Assembly (NCBI RefSeq): GCF_946902915.1
Contig: NZ_CAMPPY010000013.1
Coordinates: forward strand, 1 to 47,087
Source: Streptococcus sp. Marseille-Q5986
GTDB lineage: Bacteria; Bacillota; Bacilli; Lactobacillales; Streptococcaceae
Direction of reading: 5' to 3'
Length of the DNA: 47,087 nt
A program made the translations under genes and the position numbers. This document shows, one piece after another, positions 33,075 to 40,853 of the stretch (its first letter is position 1; each line of letters begins with the position of its first letter). The notes under the pieces are model-generated. The model saw nothing but the letters and a program-made list of their open reading frames with translations, was not told the origin of the DNA and did not search any database.

Positions 33075-33713
33075 CTATGAGGCTCCTGTATTTCTTTCTG
33101 CAATTTCAGTCAGTACACTCAGTAAATCAATATCAGTAGTCGTTTTCAAATGTTCCCAAGCCGAATCACCATAATAATATTCTCCTCCAATACCTTTATA
33201 CATCGTTTCTAATGTCTGTTGAATTCTTTTTGCTTGCTCTCTGTTAGGATAATAAAACATTAAACGAATTGGAGTATATCCCTTTTTATTAATTGCAATT
33301 ATTCTTGTATGTTCTTTAGTTATGTGATCTCCATCTGTAGTCGCATCACGCCACTTTATCTCATATGCATTTTTATCATTAATTAAGCAATCTATTTCAA
33401 AAGTTTTTGGTCTTAGTCCTTCCGTATTGGGTATTTTTACCTTTCTAGCATTCTTTAAACCAAATTTTTCTTGGAAGCAGAGAACTGTTGCTTCCTCCAA
33501 GAATGAACCTGCATATTTATATAAAAAACGACCTTTATTTTGATATAAATCTATGTTTTCACCTTCTTCAAAAGAAATCCCCAGAACCCTATAAATCAAA
33601 TAATGACTTTTATCATCAGCAGACATTTCTTGTAGTCTTTCTTCAATTTTAATATCTAGTTTATTTGAGTATTCTTTAGCTAGTTCTTCAATTTTTTCTT
33701 TCAAATCTGTCAT
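33075..33713 (-). CDS. Restriction endonuclease, ApaLI-like
   Basis: The 212-residue product has a PD-(D/E)XK core: Asp108 in EIDCLI, then Glu118 and Lys120 in YEIKWRDATTDGDH. This and the upstream IDLYQNKGRFLYKYAGSF resemble, from memory, ApaLI-family restriction enzymes (GTGCAC cutters). That family call is my recollection and moderately sure; the nuclease fold and pairing with a methyltransferase are firmer. AGGAG lies five bases before the ATG. The gene stops one base before the methyltransferase start. The roughly 300 bases upstream (33714-34011) are A/T rich and I see no clear feature in them. Confidence 0.72.
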   Translation of the reverse strand: MTDLKEKIEELAKEYSNKLDIKIEERLQEMSADDKSHYLIYRVLGISFEEGENIDLYQNKGRFLYKYAGSFLEEATVLCFQEKFGLKNARKVKIPNTEGLRPKTFEIDCLINDKNAYEIKWRDATTDGDHITKEHTRIIAINKKGYTPIRLMFYYPNREQAKRIQQTLETMYKGIGGEYYYGDSAWEHLKTTTDIDLLSVLTEIAERNTGAS

Positions 33714-34011
33714 TTTTCTCCTTATTTTACATAAAGGTTAAGTTATACTAAAGAAAAAATCAAATATCAGACCCGAAATCTAGGATAAGTAACCAAAAAT
33801 ACTAATCTTATAGTTGAAATAGGAGTATAAAAATCAGTATTAGGCGTAAGGAAATATAATTCTGAGGTATGTTTCTTTTTGATTTTTAAATATTTTTACA
33901 TTTAGTTATAACATGTTTTAAGAAAAATAATCTACAACAAGTTGTGTAAATACAAAAAGGATATTATTTGAACTATAACAATTTATACTTCATGTATCAG
34001 TAAATAAAGAG

Positions 34012-34206
34012 CTAGTCTTTCCTATTAAAATGCTGATCAACAACATCAATGATTTTGCCCATCACATAACTGACTCGAAAATTTCTGAAAAGCAAAATGG
34101 CCCAAAAGGCTGCCATAATATAGCGACCAGTCATCCAGGCTTCATTGAAAAAATAGGTCTCAGCAGCTGTGAACAGCGCGATAATAATAAATTGTTGTTT
34201 ATTCAT
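34012..34206 (-). CDS. Small membrane protein, DUF3272-like
   Basis: A 64-residue protein with hydrophobic segments at about 6-18 and 28-45, a central EAWMTGRY and a charged C-terminus (VVDQHFNRKD). It resembles the DUF3272 proteins found after dnaX in streptococci; no function is known. It starts 27 bases after the dnaX stop. There is no Shine-Dalgarno; instead an extended -10 box ends six bases before the ATG, so the mRNA may be leaderless. The same sequence could also be read through from dnaX. Confidence 0.72.
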   Translation of the reverse strand: MNKQQFIIIALFTAAETYFFNEAWMTGRYIMAAFWAILLFRNFRVSYVMGKIIDVVDQHFNRKD

Positions 34207-34212
34207 AAACTT

Positions 34213-34218
34213 ATTGTA
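34213..34218 (-). promoter_or_regulatory. -10 box directly before the DUF3272-like gene
   Basis: Minus strand CATGATACAAT followed by AAGTTT and the ATG. The -10 is extended (TGn). With the usual six to eight base gap, transcription would start at or next to the A of the ATG. No -35 is evident. Confidence 0.5.
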
Positions 34219-34233
34219 TCATGAAATCTTTCT

Positions 34234-35889
34234 TTAGTCTTCCTCTACCTTCACTTTATCAGCTAAAAATTCAAATCCTTCTGGAATCAAGCTTTCTTCT
34301 GCTTCTTTTTCAGCTTGAGAAGATTTAGCCTTGGCTGAAAAGGCTGCGCGAACTTCTTTCCATTCCTCCATGGAAATAGCTAAAATCTCAGGTGAAAAAC
34401 CTGCTACCTGACTGAGGATGTTGCCAAACATGGTGTTGAGATTGTCCCGTTTCATAGTTTGCCCTGCATTGAAATTAGACTCAAAAGCAAGAATGGCATG
34501 ATGTTCATTGGCCGCAACTGGTTGAGAACCAACGAGCAGAGCCTTATCTGGACCAACTAAGCTTTCAATCACTTCTCCCCATGCATTTTGGAGGCGGATC
34601 AAGTTTTGCCGTGCTAAATCAGGATTTTCGACAGCTTCTTGCAGGATAGCCTGAACTTTGTTGCGATCCACTCGATAGACTGTCTTGGAAGTCGCTGGAC
34701 GGCTAGGGACTGGTACCACTTGTTTAGGAGCTGTTCCAACATTGGCAAGTTCTTGTTTGAGACGAACTACTTCCTGTCTCAGTGCAGAAATTTCACTTTC
34801 GACAGTTTCTGAAAGCACTGGTTCAGGCTTAATCTCAGCCAAACGGATAGTCATCATCTCAGCATAAATCTTTGGCTGCAAACTAGACTTAATATCTGCT
34901 AAACTCACTGTCGCTAAGCGAATCATTTCAAACAGATTTTCTTGAGGAAGAGCCAAATTTTCTACAAAGACTGAACTATGGTGAGTGTTTTCTCCCCCTG
35001 TTTGAACAATTAATAAATCTCTTAAATAGTGCAAAAGATCCGTCACAAAACGAGTCATGCTCTTGCCATTGTCAAATAGAAGATTTAAGCAAGACAAGGC
35101 CTTGGGAACATCCTGCTGGGATAAGGCAGCCACATAATCATCCAAGGCTGACAGACTAATGGTGCCTGTAATTTCTTCAGAGATGGCAGTCGTCAGCTCA
35201 TTTCTCTGTGTTAAACTCAAGGCTTGATCCAGAATAGACAAGGCGTCTCGCATTCCACCTTCAGCTCGTCTGGCAATGATTTCCACAGCCTTCGGTTCAG
35301 AACTGATATTTTCTTTTTCTAAAATATGATAAATATGCTCCTTGATATCTTGAGTTTTAATCGATTTGAACTCAAAACGTTGAACACGCGATAAAATGGT
35401 TGCAGGAATCTTGTGCAATTCGGTGGTCGCCAAGATAAAGACAACATTCTGAGTTGGCTCCTCAAGAGTCTTCAAAAGCGCATTGAAGGCTCCCGTAGAC
35501 AGCATATGGACCTCGTCAATAATATAGACCTTATAACGTGCCAAGCTAGGTGCATAGGTAGATTTATCACGAATTTCACGGATTTCATCAACTCCATTAT
35601 TTGAAGCCGCATCCATTTCAATAACATCTTCTAGACTACCTTCTGTCACTGCCTGACAGATATAGCAGTGATTACATGGTTCTCCATCCACTTGATTTGG
35701 GCAGTTCATGGCCTTAGCAAAAATCTTGGCTACGCTAGTTTTCCCAGTTCCACGAGGGCCTGAGAAAAGATAGGCATGACTAATCTTTTCCTGCTCGACC
35801 GCTTGTTTTAGGGTTTTGGCCACAACCTCTTGTCCGACCAATTGTGAAAAAGTTTGGCTTCTATATTTTCGATAAAGTGCTTGATACAT
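34234..35889 (-). CDS. dnaX: DNA polymerase III subunit gamma/tau
   Basis: DnaX is the clamp-loader ATPase that links the replicative polymerases and loads the sliding clamp. The product is 551 residues. It shows Walker A GPRGTGKTS (44-52), zinc ligands Cys63, Cys72, Cys75 and Cys78, Walker B IIDEVHMLS and the SRC motif in LSRVQRF. The C-terminal tau part holds LEDVIEMDAASNNGVDEIR-like AAA+ remnants earlier and a charged tail. It begins at the stop of the GAF gene (one-base overlap), so it is co-transcribed with it. Confidence 0.97.
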   Translation of the reverse strand: MYQALYRKYRSQTFSQLVGQEVVAKTLKQAVEQEKISHAYLFSGPRGTGKTSVAKIFAKAMNCPNQVDGEPCNHCYICQAVTEGSLEDVIEMDAASNNGVDEIREIRDKSTYAPSLARYKVYIIDEVHMLSTGAFNALLKTLEEPTQNVVFILATTELHKIPATILSRVQRFEFKSIKTQDIKEHIYHILEKENISSEPKAVEIIARRAEGGMRDALSILDQALSLTQRNELTTAISEEITGTISLSALDDYVAALSQQDVPKALSCLNLLFDNGKSMTRFVTDLLHYLRDLLIVQTGGENTHHSSVFVENLALPQENLFEMIRLATVSLADIKSSLQPKIYAEMMTIRLAEIKPEPVLSETVESEISALRQEVVRLKQELANVGTAPKQVVPVPSRPATSKTVYRVDRNKVQAILQEAVENPDLARQNLIRLQNAWGEVIESLVGPDKALLVGSQPVAANEHHAILAFESNFNAGQTMKRDNLNTMFGNILSQVAGFSPEILAISMEEWKEVRAAFSAKAKSSQAEKEAEESLIPEGFEFLADKVKVEED

Positions 35890-36386
35890 TAGACTTTCTC
35901 CTCAAACATTGTAAAGTCCCATTCTGTCGTCTCAAGCAAAATAGCAACAAATTGTTCCAAGTAATCACGGTCAATGGCATTGTAATCATCAATAAGTGAA
36001 GAGTCCAAGTCTAAGACACCCAGCAATCGACCATTCTTTAGCATGGGAACTACGATTTCACTCTTGGCCATACTATCACAAGAAATGTAGTTTGGATAGG
36101 TGCTCACATCGCCAACTAAAACAGTCTCTTGAAACTCAGCAGCTTCTCCACACACTCCTTTTCCAAGTGGAATGCGAATACAAGAAACACCACCCTGAAA
36201 AGGACCTAAAATCAACTCACTACCATCAAACAGATAAAAACCTGCAAATACAGTATTTGGAAAGCGAGATTTTAGGAGGGCACTAGCATTCGAAAGATTG
36301 GCAAGAACATTGCTCTCACCTTCAAGTAAATAAGAGAGTTCCTCATTTAACAATTGATATTGTGATTGTTTTTCTGAATCTAACAT
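35889..36386 (-). CDS. GAF-domain free methionine-R-sulfoxide reductase
   Basis: fRMsr enzymes reduce free methionine-(R)-sulfoxide using a GAF-fold pocket. The 165-residue product keeps all three redox cysteines: Cys69 (GGVSCIRI), Cys79 (GKGVCGEAA) and Cys103 ([15 protein letters not shown]). Their spacings of 10 and 24 equal those of E. coli fRMsr (84, 94, 118). It precedes dnaX with a one-base overlap. There is no Shine-Dalgarno before the ATG, while a TGn-TATAAT box ends six bases upstream, so a leaderless mRNA is likely. Confidence 0.88.
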   Translation of the reverse strand: MLDSEKQSQYQLLNEELSYLLEGESNVLANLSNASALLKSRFPNTVFAGFYLFDGSELILGPFQGGVSCIRIPLGKGVCGEAAEFQETVLVGDVSTYPNYISCDSMAKSEIVVPMLKNGRLLGVLDLDSSLIDDYNAIDRDYLEQFVAILLETTEWDFTMFEEKV

Positions 36387-36392
36387 AGAACT

Positions 36393-36398
36393 ATTATA
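36393..36398 (-). promoter_or_regulatory. -10 box directly before the fRMsr gene
   Basis: Minus strand TTTGATATAAT, then AGTTCT, then ATG. The -10 is consensus with a TGn extension and sits just after the rpsA terminator region. It implies transcription starting at the start codon. Confidence 0.6.
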
Positions 36399-36423
36399 TC
36401 AAAAATGGGAAAGAGACAAAAGA

Positions 36424-36452
36424 AAAATCCCTTGTTTTAAACAAAGGATTTT
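36424..36452 (-). terminator. Terminator of rpsA
   Basis: Minus strand AAAATCCTTTGTTT pairs with AACAAGGGATTTT around a short loop, with Ts following. Confidence 0.85.
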
Positions 36453-36468
36453 GCGATTATCAATTTGA

Positions 36469-37671
36469 TTAAAGTTCGATATCACCGAACAAGTCAGCCA
36501 TTGAGAATCCTGTTTGTGTTTCTGGAAGTTCAAAATCACGTTTTTCTTGACGTTTTGGACGACGTGGACGAGCAGCACGTTTTTCTTCTTTTTGTCCTTC
36601 TTCTTGAGCTGGACGTTCTTCAAGAGCTTTGATAGAAAGTGATACACGTTCTGCGTCAGCGTTAACATCAAGGACTTTAACAGTCACTTCTTGACCAACA
36701 GTAAGAGCTTCTTTTGGATTTTCGATACGTTTGTGTGAAATTTGTGATACGTGAACAAGTCCATCGATACCTGGCAATACTTCAACAAATGCACCGAAGT
36801 CAGTCAAACGTTTAACTGTTCCTTCCACTACATCACCTTTAGCCAATTTTTGCTCAACGCCATCCCATGGTCCAGGTGTTGTTGCTTTAAGTGAAAGGGA
36901 TACGCGTCCTTCTTCTTCATTAAGTTCAAGGACTTTAACTTCGATTTCTTCACCAACAGTTACAACTGATTTAGGTGATACGTTACGTTCGTGTGACAAT
37001 TCAGTCAAGTGAACCAATCCGTCGACACCACCGAGATCGATGAAAGCACCGAAGCTAGTGATACGAGCAACTTTACCAGTTACTACATCACCAACAGCTA
37101 ATTTACTGAATACTTCAGCACGAGCTGCTGCAGCTGCTGCTTCAACAACTTCACGACGCGAAATGATGAAGCGGTTTTCTTTAGGGTCAACTTCTTTGAT
37201 TTTAGCATCAAATTCTTGACTTACGAAACGCTCAGTGTTACGTACGAAACGAGTATCCAACATTGAAGCTGGGATGAATCCACGAACACCTTCGAATTCT
37301 ACTGAAAGTCCACCTTTAACGGCACGAGTTCCTTTAACAGTAACAACTTCTTCTTCGCGTCCTACAAGTTTATCCCATGCTTTGCGAGCTTCAAGGCGTT
37401 TTTTAGATACAAGGTATGTAACTGTATCAGTATCTTTACCAACTACTTGACGAAGTACAAGAACATCCAATACTTCTCCTACTTTCACAAAGTCATTGAT
37501 ATCTGCATCGCGATCGTTTGTCAATTCGCGAAGAGTCAAGACACCTTCAACACCAGTCCCAGAGATTGCAACGTTAGCTTGAGTCGCATCAACTGTCAAT
37601 ACTTCAGCACTAACAACATCACCAGGCTCAACTTGGCTAACGCTATTTAGCAAATCTTCAAATTCGTTCAT
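36469..37671 (-). CDS. rpsA: Ribosomal protein S1
   Basis: Gram-positive RpsA binds mRNA on the 30S subunit. It has 400 residues with four S1 domains (about 17-89, 107-172, 193-261, 278-347); the third and fourth carry VTGKVARITSFGAFIDLGG and VEGTVKRLTDFGAFVEVLPG. A basic linker (KRAARPRRPKRQEKRDF) and acidic tail follow. GGAGG lies nine bases before the ATG. Codon use is strongly biased. A hairpin sits directly upstream of the Shine-Dalgarno (37691-37710). Confidence 0.97.
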   Translation of the reverse strand: MNEFEDLLNSVSQVEPGDVVSAEVLTVDATQANVAISGTGVEGVLTLRELTNDRDADINDFVKVGEVLDVLVLRQVVGKDTDTVTYLVSKKRLEARKAWDKLVGREEEVVTVKGTRAVKGGLSVEFEGVRGFIPASMLDTRFVRNTERFVSQEFDAKIKEVDPKENRFIISRREVVEAAAAAARAEVFSKLAVGDVVTGKVARITSFGAFIDLGGVDGLVHLTELSHERNVSPKSVVTVGEEIEVKVLELNEEEGRVSLSLKATTPGPWDGVEQKLAKGDVVEGTVKRLTDFGAFVEVLPGIDGLVHVSQISHKRIENPKEALTVGQEVTVKVLDVNADAERVSLSIKALEERPAQEEGQKEEKRAARPRRPKRQEKRDFELPETQTGFSMADLFGDIEL

Positions 37672-37690
37672 CTAAAAAATCCTCCAACAA

Positions 37691-37710
37691 TCAAGTCTTT
37701 CCAAACTTGA
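37691..37710 (-). promoter_or_regulatory. Hairpin just upstream of the rpsA ribosome binding site
   Basis: Minus strand TCAAGT, eight-base loop, ACTTGA, ending five bases before GGAGG (37681-37685). It could affect access of the ribosome. S1 controls its own translation in E. coli, but whether that applies here is not known. Confidence 0.35.
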
Positions 37711-37833
37711 CATACTTATAATTTTTTTCCTAAGCACCCGCAAAGACATGTTCACATCGTTCACGCCTTTCAATTATAAAAATAAAATACCCTAAGATAT
37801 TTTTCTTTTTATCTTGAACTTATTACCTAAGAA

Positions 37834-37905
37834 CTGGGGTAGCTGGATTCGAACCAACGCATGAGGGAGTCAAAGTCCCTTGCCTTACCGCTTGGCTATA
37901 CCCCA
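37834..37905 (-). tRNA. tRNA-Gln (TTG)
   Basis: A 72-base cloverleaf on the minus strand: acceptor TGGGGTA pairs with TACCCCA, discriminator G, anticodon arm AGGGA-CTTTGAC-TCCCT (anticodon TTG), T-arm GGTTCGAATCC. CCA is not encoded. It follows tRNA-Tyr by about eight bases and shares its promoter. Confidence 0.95.
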
Positions 37906-37913
37906 ATGATGAA

Positions 37914-37994
37914 TGGAGAGAGAGGGATTCGAACCCCCGAACCCGAAGGAGCGGATTTACAGTCCGCCGCGTTTAGCCTCTTCGCTATCTCTCC
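37914..37994 (-). tRNA. tRNA-Tyr (GTA)
   Basis: An 81-base class II tRNA: GGAGAGA acceptor, anticodon arm GCGGA-CTGTAAA-TCCGC (anticodon GTA), a long variable arm (CTCCTTCGGGTTCGG region), and T-arm GGTTCGAATCC. Discriminator A. CCA is not encoded. Confidence 0.95.
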
Positions 37995-38011
37995 AATGTT
38001 CAACGAAAACT

Positions 38012-38040
38012 ATTATATCATGAAATTTTCAATAAAACAA
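38012..38040 (-). promoter_or_regulatory. tRNA-Tyr/tRNA-Gln promoter
   Basis: Minus strand TTGTTT, 17 bases, TATAAT with TGA extension; the -10 ends 17 bases before the tRNA-Tyr 5' end. Confidence 0.75.
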
Positions 38041-38043
38041 GTA

Positions 38044-38274
38044 TTATTTTGTCAAATTGTAGTTTTCAATCAAAATTTCCACAGTTTTTTCAAGTTTTTT
38101 ATAAAAACTATCGACATTTCCATTCTTTATGATGGCAAATTGGCTATCTAATTCGGCAATTTCGCCAATAACCTTTTTTCCGATTGTCAAAACGTATCCT
38201 TCATAACTGTCTTTTCCAACAGTCACTTTAGCATCTGTTAATTGAATTTCAATTTTCTTATCTTTTTTACTCAT
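38044..38274 (-). CDS. DUF2969-like small protein
   Basis: A 76-residue soluble protein, MSKKDKKIEIQLTDAKV onward, with a glycine/valine beta-rich middle (SYEGYVLTIGKKVIGEI) and an amphipathic C-terminal helix. It resembles streptococcal DUF2969 proteins of unknown function. The ATG at 38274 is chosen because AGAGG precedes it by six bases; upstream in-frame starts lack that. It has its own promoter. Confidence 0.75.
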   Translation of the reverse strand: MSKKDKKIEIQLTDAKVTVGKDSYEGYVLTIGKKVIGEIAELDSQFAIIKNGNVDSFYKKLEKTVEILIENYNLTK

Positions 38275-38298
38275 ACTGTACCTCTTTTCACCTTCTCT

Positions 38299-38327
38299 AT
38301 TGTACAAGAAAATACTCAAACTAGCAA
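38299..38327 (-). promoter_or_regulatory. Promoter of the DUF2969-like gene
   Basis: Minus strand TTGCTA, 17 bases, TACAAT, about 25 bases before the ATG. Confidence 0.65.
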
Positions 38328-38409
38328 GAAAAAACTCCATTTCAGCCATTACATCTGCTATGGAGTTTCTCTTTAACTAATTATTTATGTGTCTTTGCAA
38401 ATTAACCTC

Positions 38410-40440
38410 TTAGTTATTCTCTATCTCCTCTGTATATTTCGGTCTGATAGTTGTTCCATAATTAGTAATTGTTCGTTTTTGAACGAGCGGCAGCTCTGTA
38501 CGGTAATATACAGTACGCCACGGTTCCCATGCAAGCCCTGTTTTCTCTTCGATTTTCACGCGAAGATTACGAACATTTCCTCTAAACTGAAGTTCTGTTT
38601 GGAAGCCTGCTGTTCTGTTTTTACCATTATCTTCCCATTGACGTGAACGAATACTTTCAATTCCATCCTTATCATAAGTTACTTCATCCCAGTAAACATA
38701 GTAACGAGCAATATAAGCTCCCTTGTGATGTAAATTGAGGTAACCATTTTTATATGAAGTCACTTTAGTTTCAATGTAGTCTGTATTGCTTTGAATTGTA
38801 GCTACTTGATTATCTTTCAAGAATGCAGTCTTATAAGAAATTGGAACAGCAGGGTTTTGTGTACTGAAAGTAGCTCCTTCTTGAATCAATTTCTTCAAAT
38901 CTTCTACTGTACCTGTCACAACACGTGCAGCGCCATCAGCATTTCCACCTACGATTGAAACTGTTACAGTTGTATCCTTCAAGACACGTGCCCATTCAGA
39001 GTCTGGTTTAATAGGCACTCCTTTGATAACAGCATTAATCGCTGCTTTCAACTCTGTACTCTTGCTTGTTGTTTCAAATTTAACATACATTTGACGTCCG
39101 TATGAAACGCTTGACACGTATACAGGAGGTGTTTTTTCATCAATTCCACGTGCTTTTAATTGATCAACCGTTACTCCTGGGGCAAATACATCTGATGGAT
39201 TTTTGGGAGCATCAAAGTTAGCTGTATAGTAAACTTGTTTAAAATCAACTACCTCAATTTGTTTTTCACCCTTGTGAACTGCATCAAAGTCAATTTTCAA
39301 ATTAACACCGACTTTTTCAAAATCACTTCCGAATTTTGCTTTCAATTGATTCATGCTGTAAGCAGAAGTTGATTCGTACTGCATACGCGCTGGAGCAGGA
39401 TTTTTCGCAGCATATTTTTCATGCCAACGATTTAACAAGGTATTTACACCTTCCTGCATGCCACTTACAGTTGGTTTGGCATCTACATAGCTATCTCCGC
39501 CTACCATTCCTGGTAAATCAACGCTAATTCTCCCCTTCTTACGATCTACACTAATTTGTTGTGGTTTATTTTCTAGAAGGTCTTGATTTGCTTTAAACAA
39601 TGCACCTAGGAAAATATCTCCGTTACCATTAATGGCAACATCAGCAGAACCATTAGAAAGGTTCTTCTTCACTTTTTCCACAACCACAAATTCATTGCCT
39701 TGTTGTTTTGTGCTTGTATTAGTGTAATTTTCTAACGCTTCTCCTTTTCTAGTCAAAATATTTAATTTATCATAATTTAAACCAAATAAATAGTTATTTA
39801 GTTCTGCAGTAAAGTCTGTTTTTGCGGCTCTTTCAAATTTAGTATTAATCGCTGCTTTTTCTTCTGTAGCACGATACACTTCTACCTCTGCTAAGCTAAG
39901 TGGTGTTTTTGATTTATTTAGCTCCACTTTAACATATCGTGCATTCACTCCAGTGAATTGAACGTCAATTGTTGGTTGATTGTTTAAACTATCGACATGT
40001 TGACGAGTTACTTCCTTACCATCTTTATTCAACAAAATAACATAAAAATTAGATAAACGATTCGCTACAACTCCATCTCCACGATTGTAAATACGAACAG
40101 TTCCTACTGATTCTTCTTTCTCTAAATCAACTTTCCACCAAGAATGATCTTGAAAATCTGTATGGGTAACGGAACGATTGTTCCAGGCATTATCACGATT
40201 GCCGTCAACTGCTCTAGAAGCATCTCCTCCATAAGCAATTGAACTCTGACTCGCAGACTTATGAGCAGCAATATTTTCACCAGCAACTGCAGCTACACTT
40301 GGCTCTGTCGCTTTTACTGCATTTGATTGAAAAATTAATCCAGAACCTAGTAAAAATGTTGCAATGGCAACGCCACATACTCCAACACTACGTTTACGAA
40401 TAGAAAAACGAAATCCTTTATCTTGTTTGTTTTGAGACAT
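38410..40440 (-). CDS. lly: Lectinolysin-type cholesterol-dependent cytolysin
   Basis: A pore-forming toxin with an added sugar-binding domain, 676 residues. An N-terminal FSIRK-type signal (FRFSIRKRSVG, 10-20) and hydrophobic stretch to about 44 direct secretion. An F-type lectin domain follows (about 50-195; His93, Arg120, Asp122, Arg128; HSWWKVDL). Residues 200-676 form the four-domain cytolysin. The undecapeptide is EKTGLAWEPWR (632-642), without Cys and with Pro as in CD59-using toxins. A YVY at 581-583, 14 residues, then RS (598-599) matches the CD59 motif YxY-x14-RS. The cholesterol-recognition loop reads GTTIRP (662-667). The ATG at 40440 has AGGAG seven bases before it; in-frame codons upstream lack one. 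The closest known proteins are S. mitis lectinolysin/platelet-aggregation factor. Confidence 0.9.
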   Translation of the reverse strand: MSQNKQDKGFRFSIRKRSVGVCGVAIATFLLGSGLIFQSNAVKATEPSVAAVAGENIAAHKSASQSSIAYGGDASRAVDGNRDNAWNNRSVTHTDFQDHSWWKVDLEKEESVGTVRIYNRGDGVVANRLSNFYVILLNKDGKEVTRQHVDSLNNQPTIDVQFTGVNARYVKVELNKSKTPLSLAEVEVYRATEEKAAINTKFERAAKTDFTAELNNYLFGLNYDKLNILTRKGEALENYTNTSTKQQGNEFVVVEKVKKNLSNGSADVAINGNGDIFLGALFKANQDLLENKPQQISVDRKKGRISVDLPGMVGGDSYVDAKPTVSGMQEGVNTLLNRWHEKYAAKNPAPARMQYESTSAYSMNQLKAKFGSDFEKVGVNLKIDFDAVHKGEKQIEVVDFKQVYYTANFDAPKNPSDVFAPGVTVDQLKARGIDEKTPPVYVSSVSYGRQMYVKFETTSKSTELKAAINAVIKGVPIKPDSEWARVLKDTTVTVSIVGGNADGAARVVTGTVEDLKKLIQEGATFSTQNPAVPISYKTAFLKDNQVATIQSNTDYIETKVTSYKNGYLNLHHKGAYIARYYVYWDEVTYDKDGIESIRSRQWEDNGKNRTAGFQTELQFRGNVRNLRVKIEEKTGLAWEPWRTVYYRTELPLVQKRTITNYGTTIRPKYTEEIENN

Positions 40441-40470
40441 ACAAAAACTCCTATTTAGCATTTTATTTCT

Positions 40471-40484
40471 TGAATGCGCTTTCT
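40471..40484 (-). promoter_or_regulatory. Candidate cre (CcpA) site in the cytolysin leader
   Basis: TGAATGCGCTTTCT fits the cre consensus TGWAARCGYWWWCW with one mismatch. It lies downstream of the predicted transcription start, where CcpA would act as a roadblock. A poorer match, TGCAATCGTTTTCT, lies at about 40522-40535 over the -35. Confidence 0.45.
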
Positions 40485-40497
40485 TCGAAACGATATT

Positions 40498-40526
40498 AGT
40501 ATAACACAAAAACAGATGTGATGCAA
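40498..40526 (-). promoter_or_regulatory. Cytolysin promoter
   Basis: Minus strand TTGCAT, 17 bases, TATACT with a TGn extension. The rest of 40510-40853, about 340 bases, is A/T rich; besides this promoter and the weak terminator of the lipase-like gene I see no feature there. Confidence 0.7.
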
Positions 40527-40741
40527 TCGTTTTCTATGAATATTTTCTCATTAATCATCTATTTTTAAACACAATAAGCTAGTTTGTCTATTTTTGTAGC
40601 GCTTATAAGAAAAAGTAGAAAAAATTTAGAGTATCCACGTATATTTATGTTATTTAAAAAGAAAATTCATTTTACTAATCATCTCTTACGAGAAATTTAC
40701 AATTAATTTGAAGAAGCTATTTTACCACCCTAAATAAAAAA

Positions 40742-40775
40742 CAAGGGCACTACTCACATTCGAATAGAACCCTCG
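40742..40775 (-). terminator. Weak terminator after the lipase-like gene
   Basis: Minus strand AGGG pairs with CCCT across a long loop and is followed by TTGTTTTTTATT. The stem is short; the T run is the better evidence. Confidence 0.35.
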
Positions 40776-40853
40776 TCTTCTTATCCTAACAATATCGTTC
40801 GGCAACTTTCTATACTGCCTATTTCTTGCACTTCGTGCTGCTGTCACAGTAGC

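Noticed and set aside
33714..34011. Hidden gene or small RNA in the A/T-rich gap upstream of the nuclease gene
   Set aside because: I found no open frame with a ribosome site and no stable hairpin with a T run.
37861..38151. A 96-residue plus-strand open frame
   Set aside because: It runs antisense through tRNA-Gln and tRNA-Tyr, which are clear.
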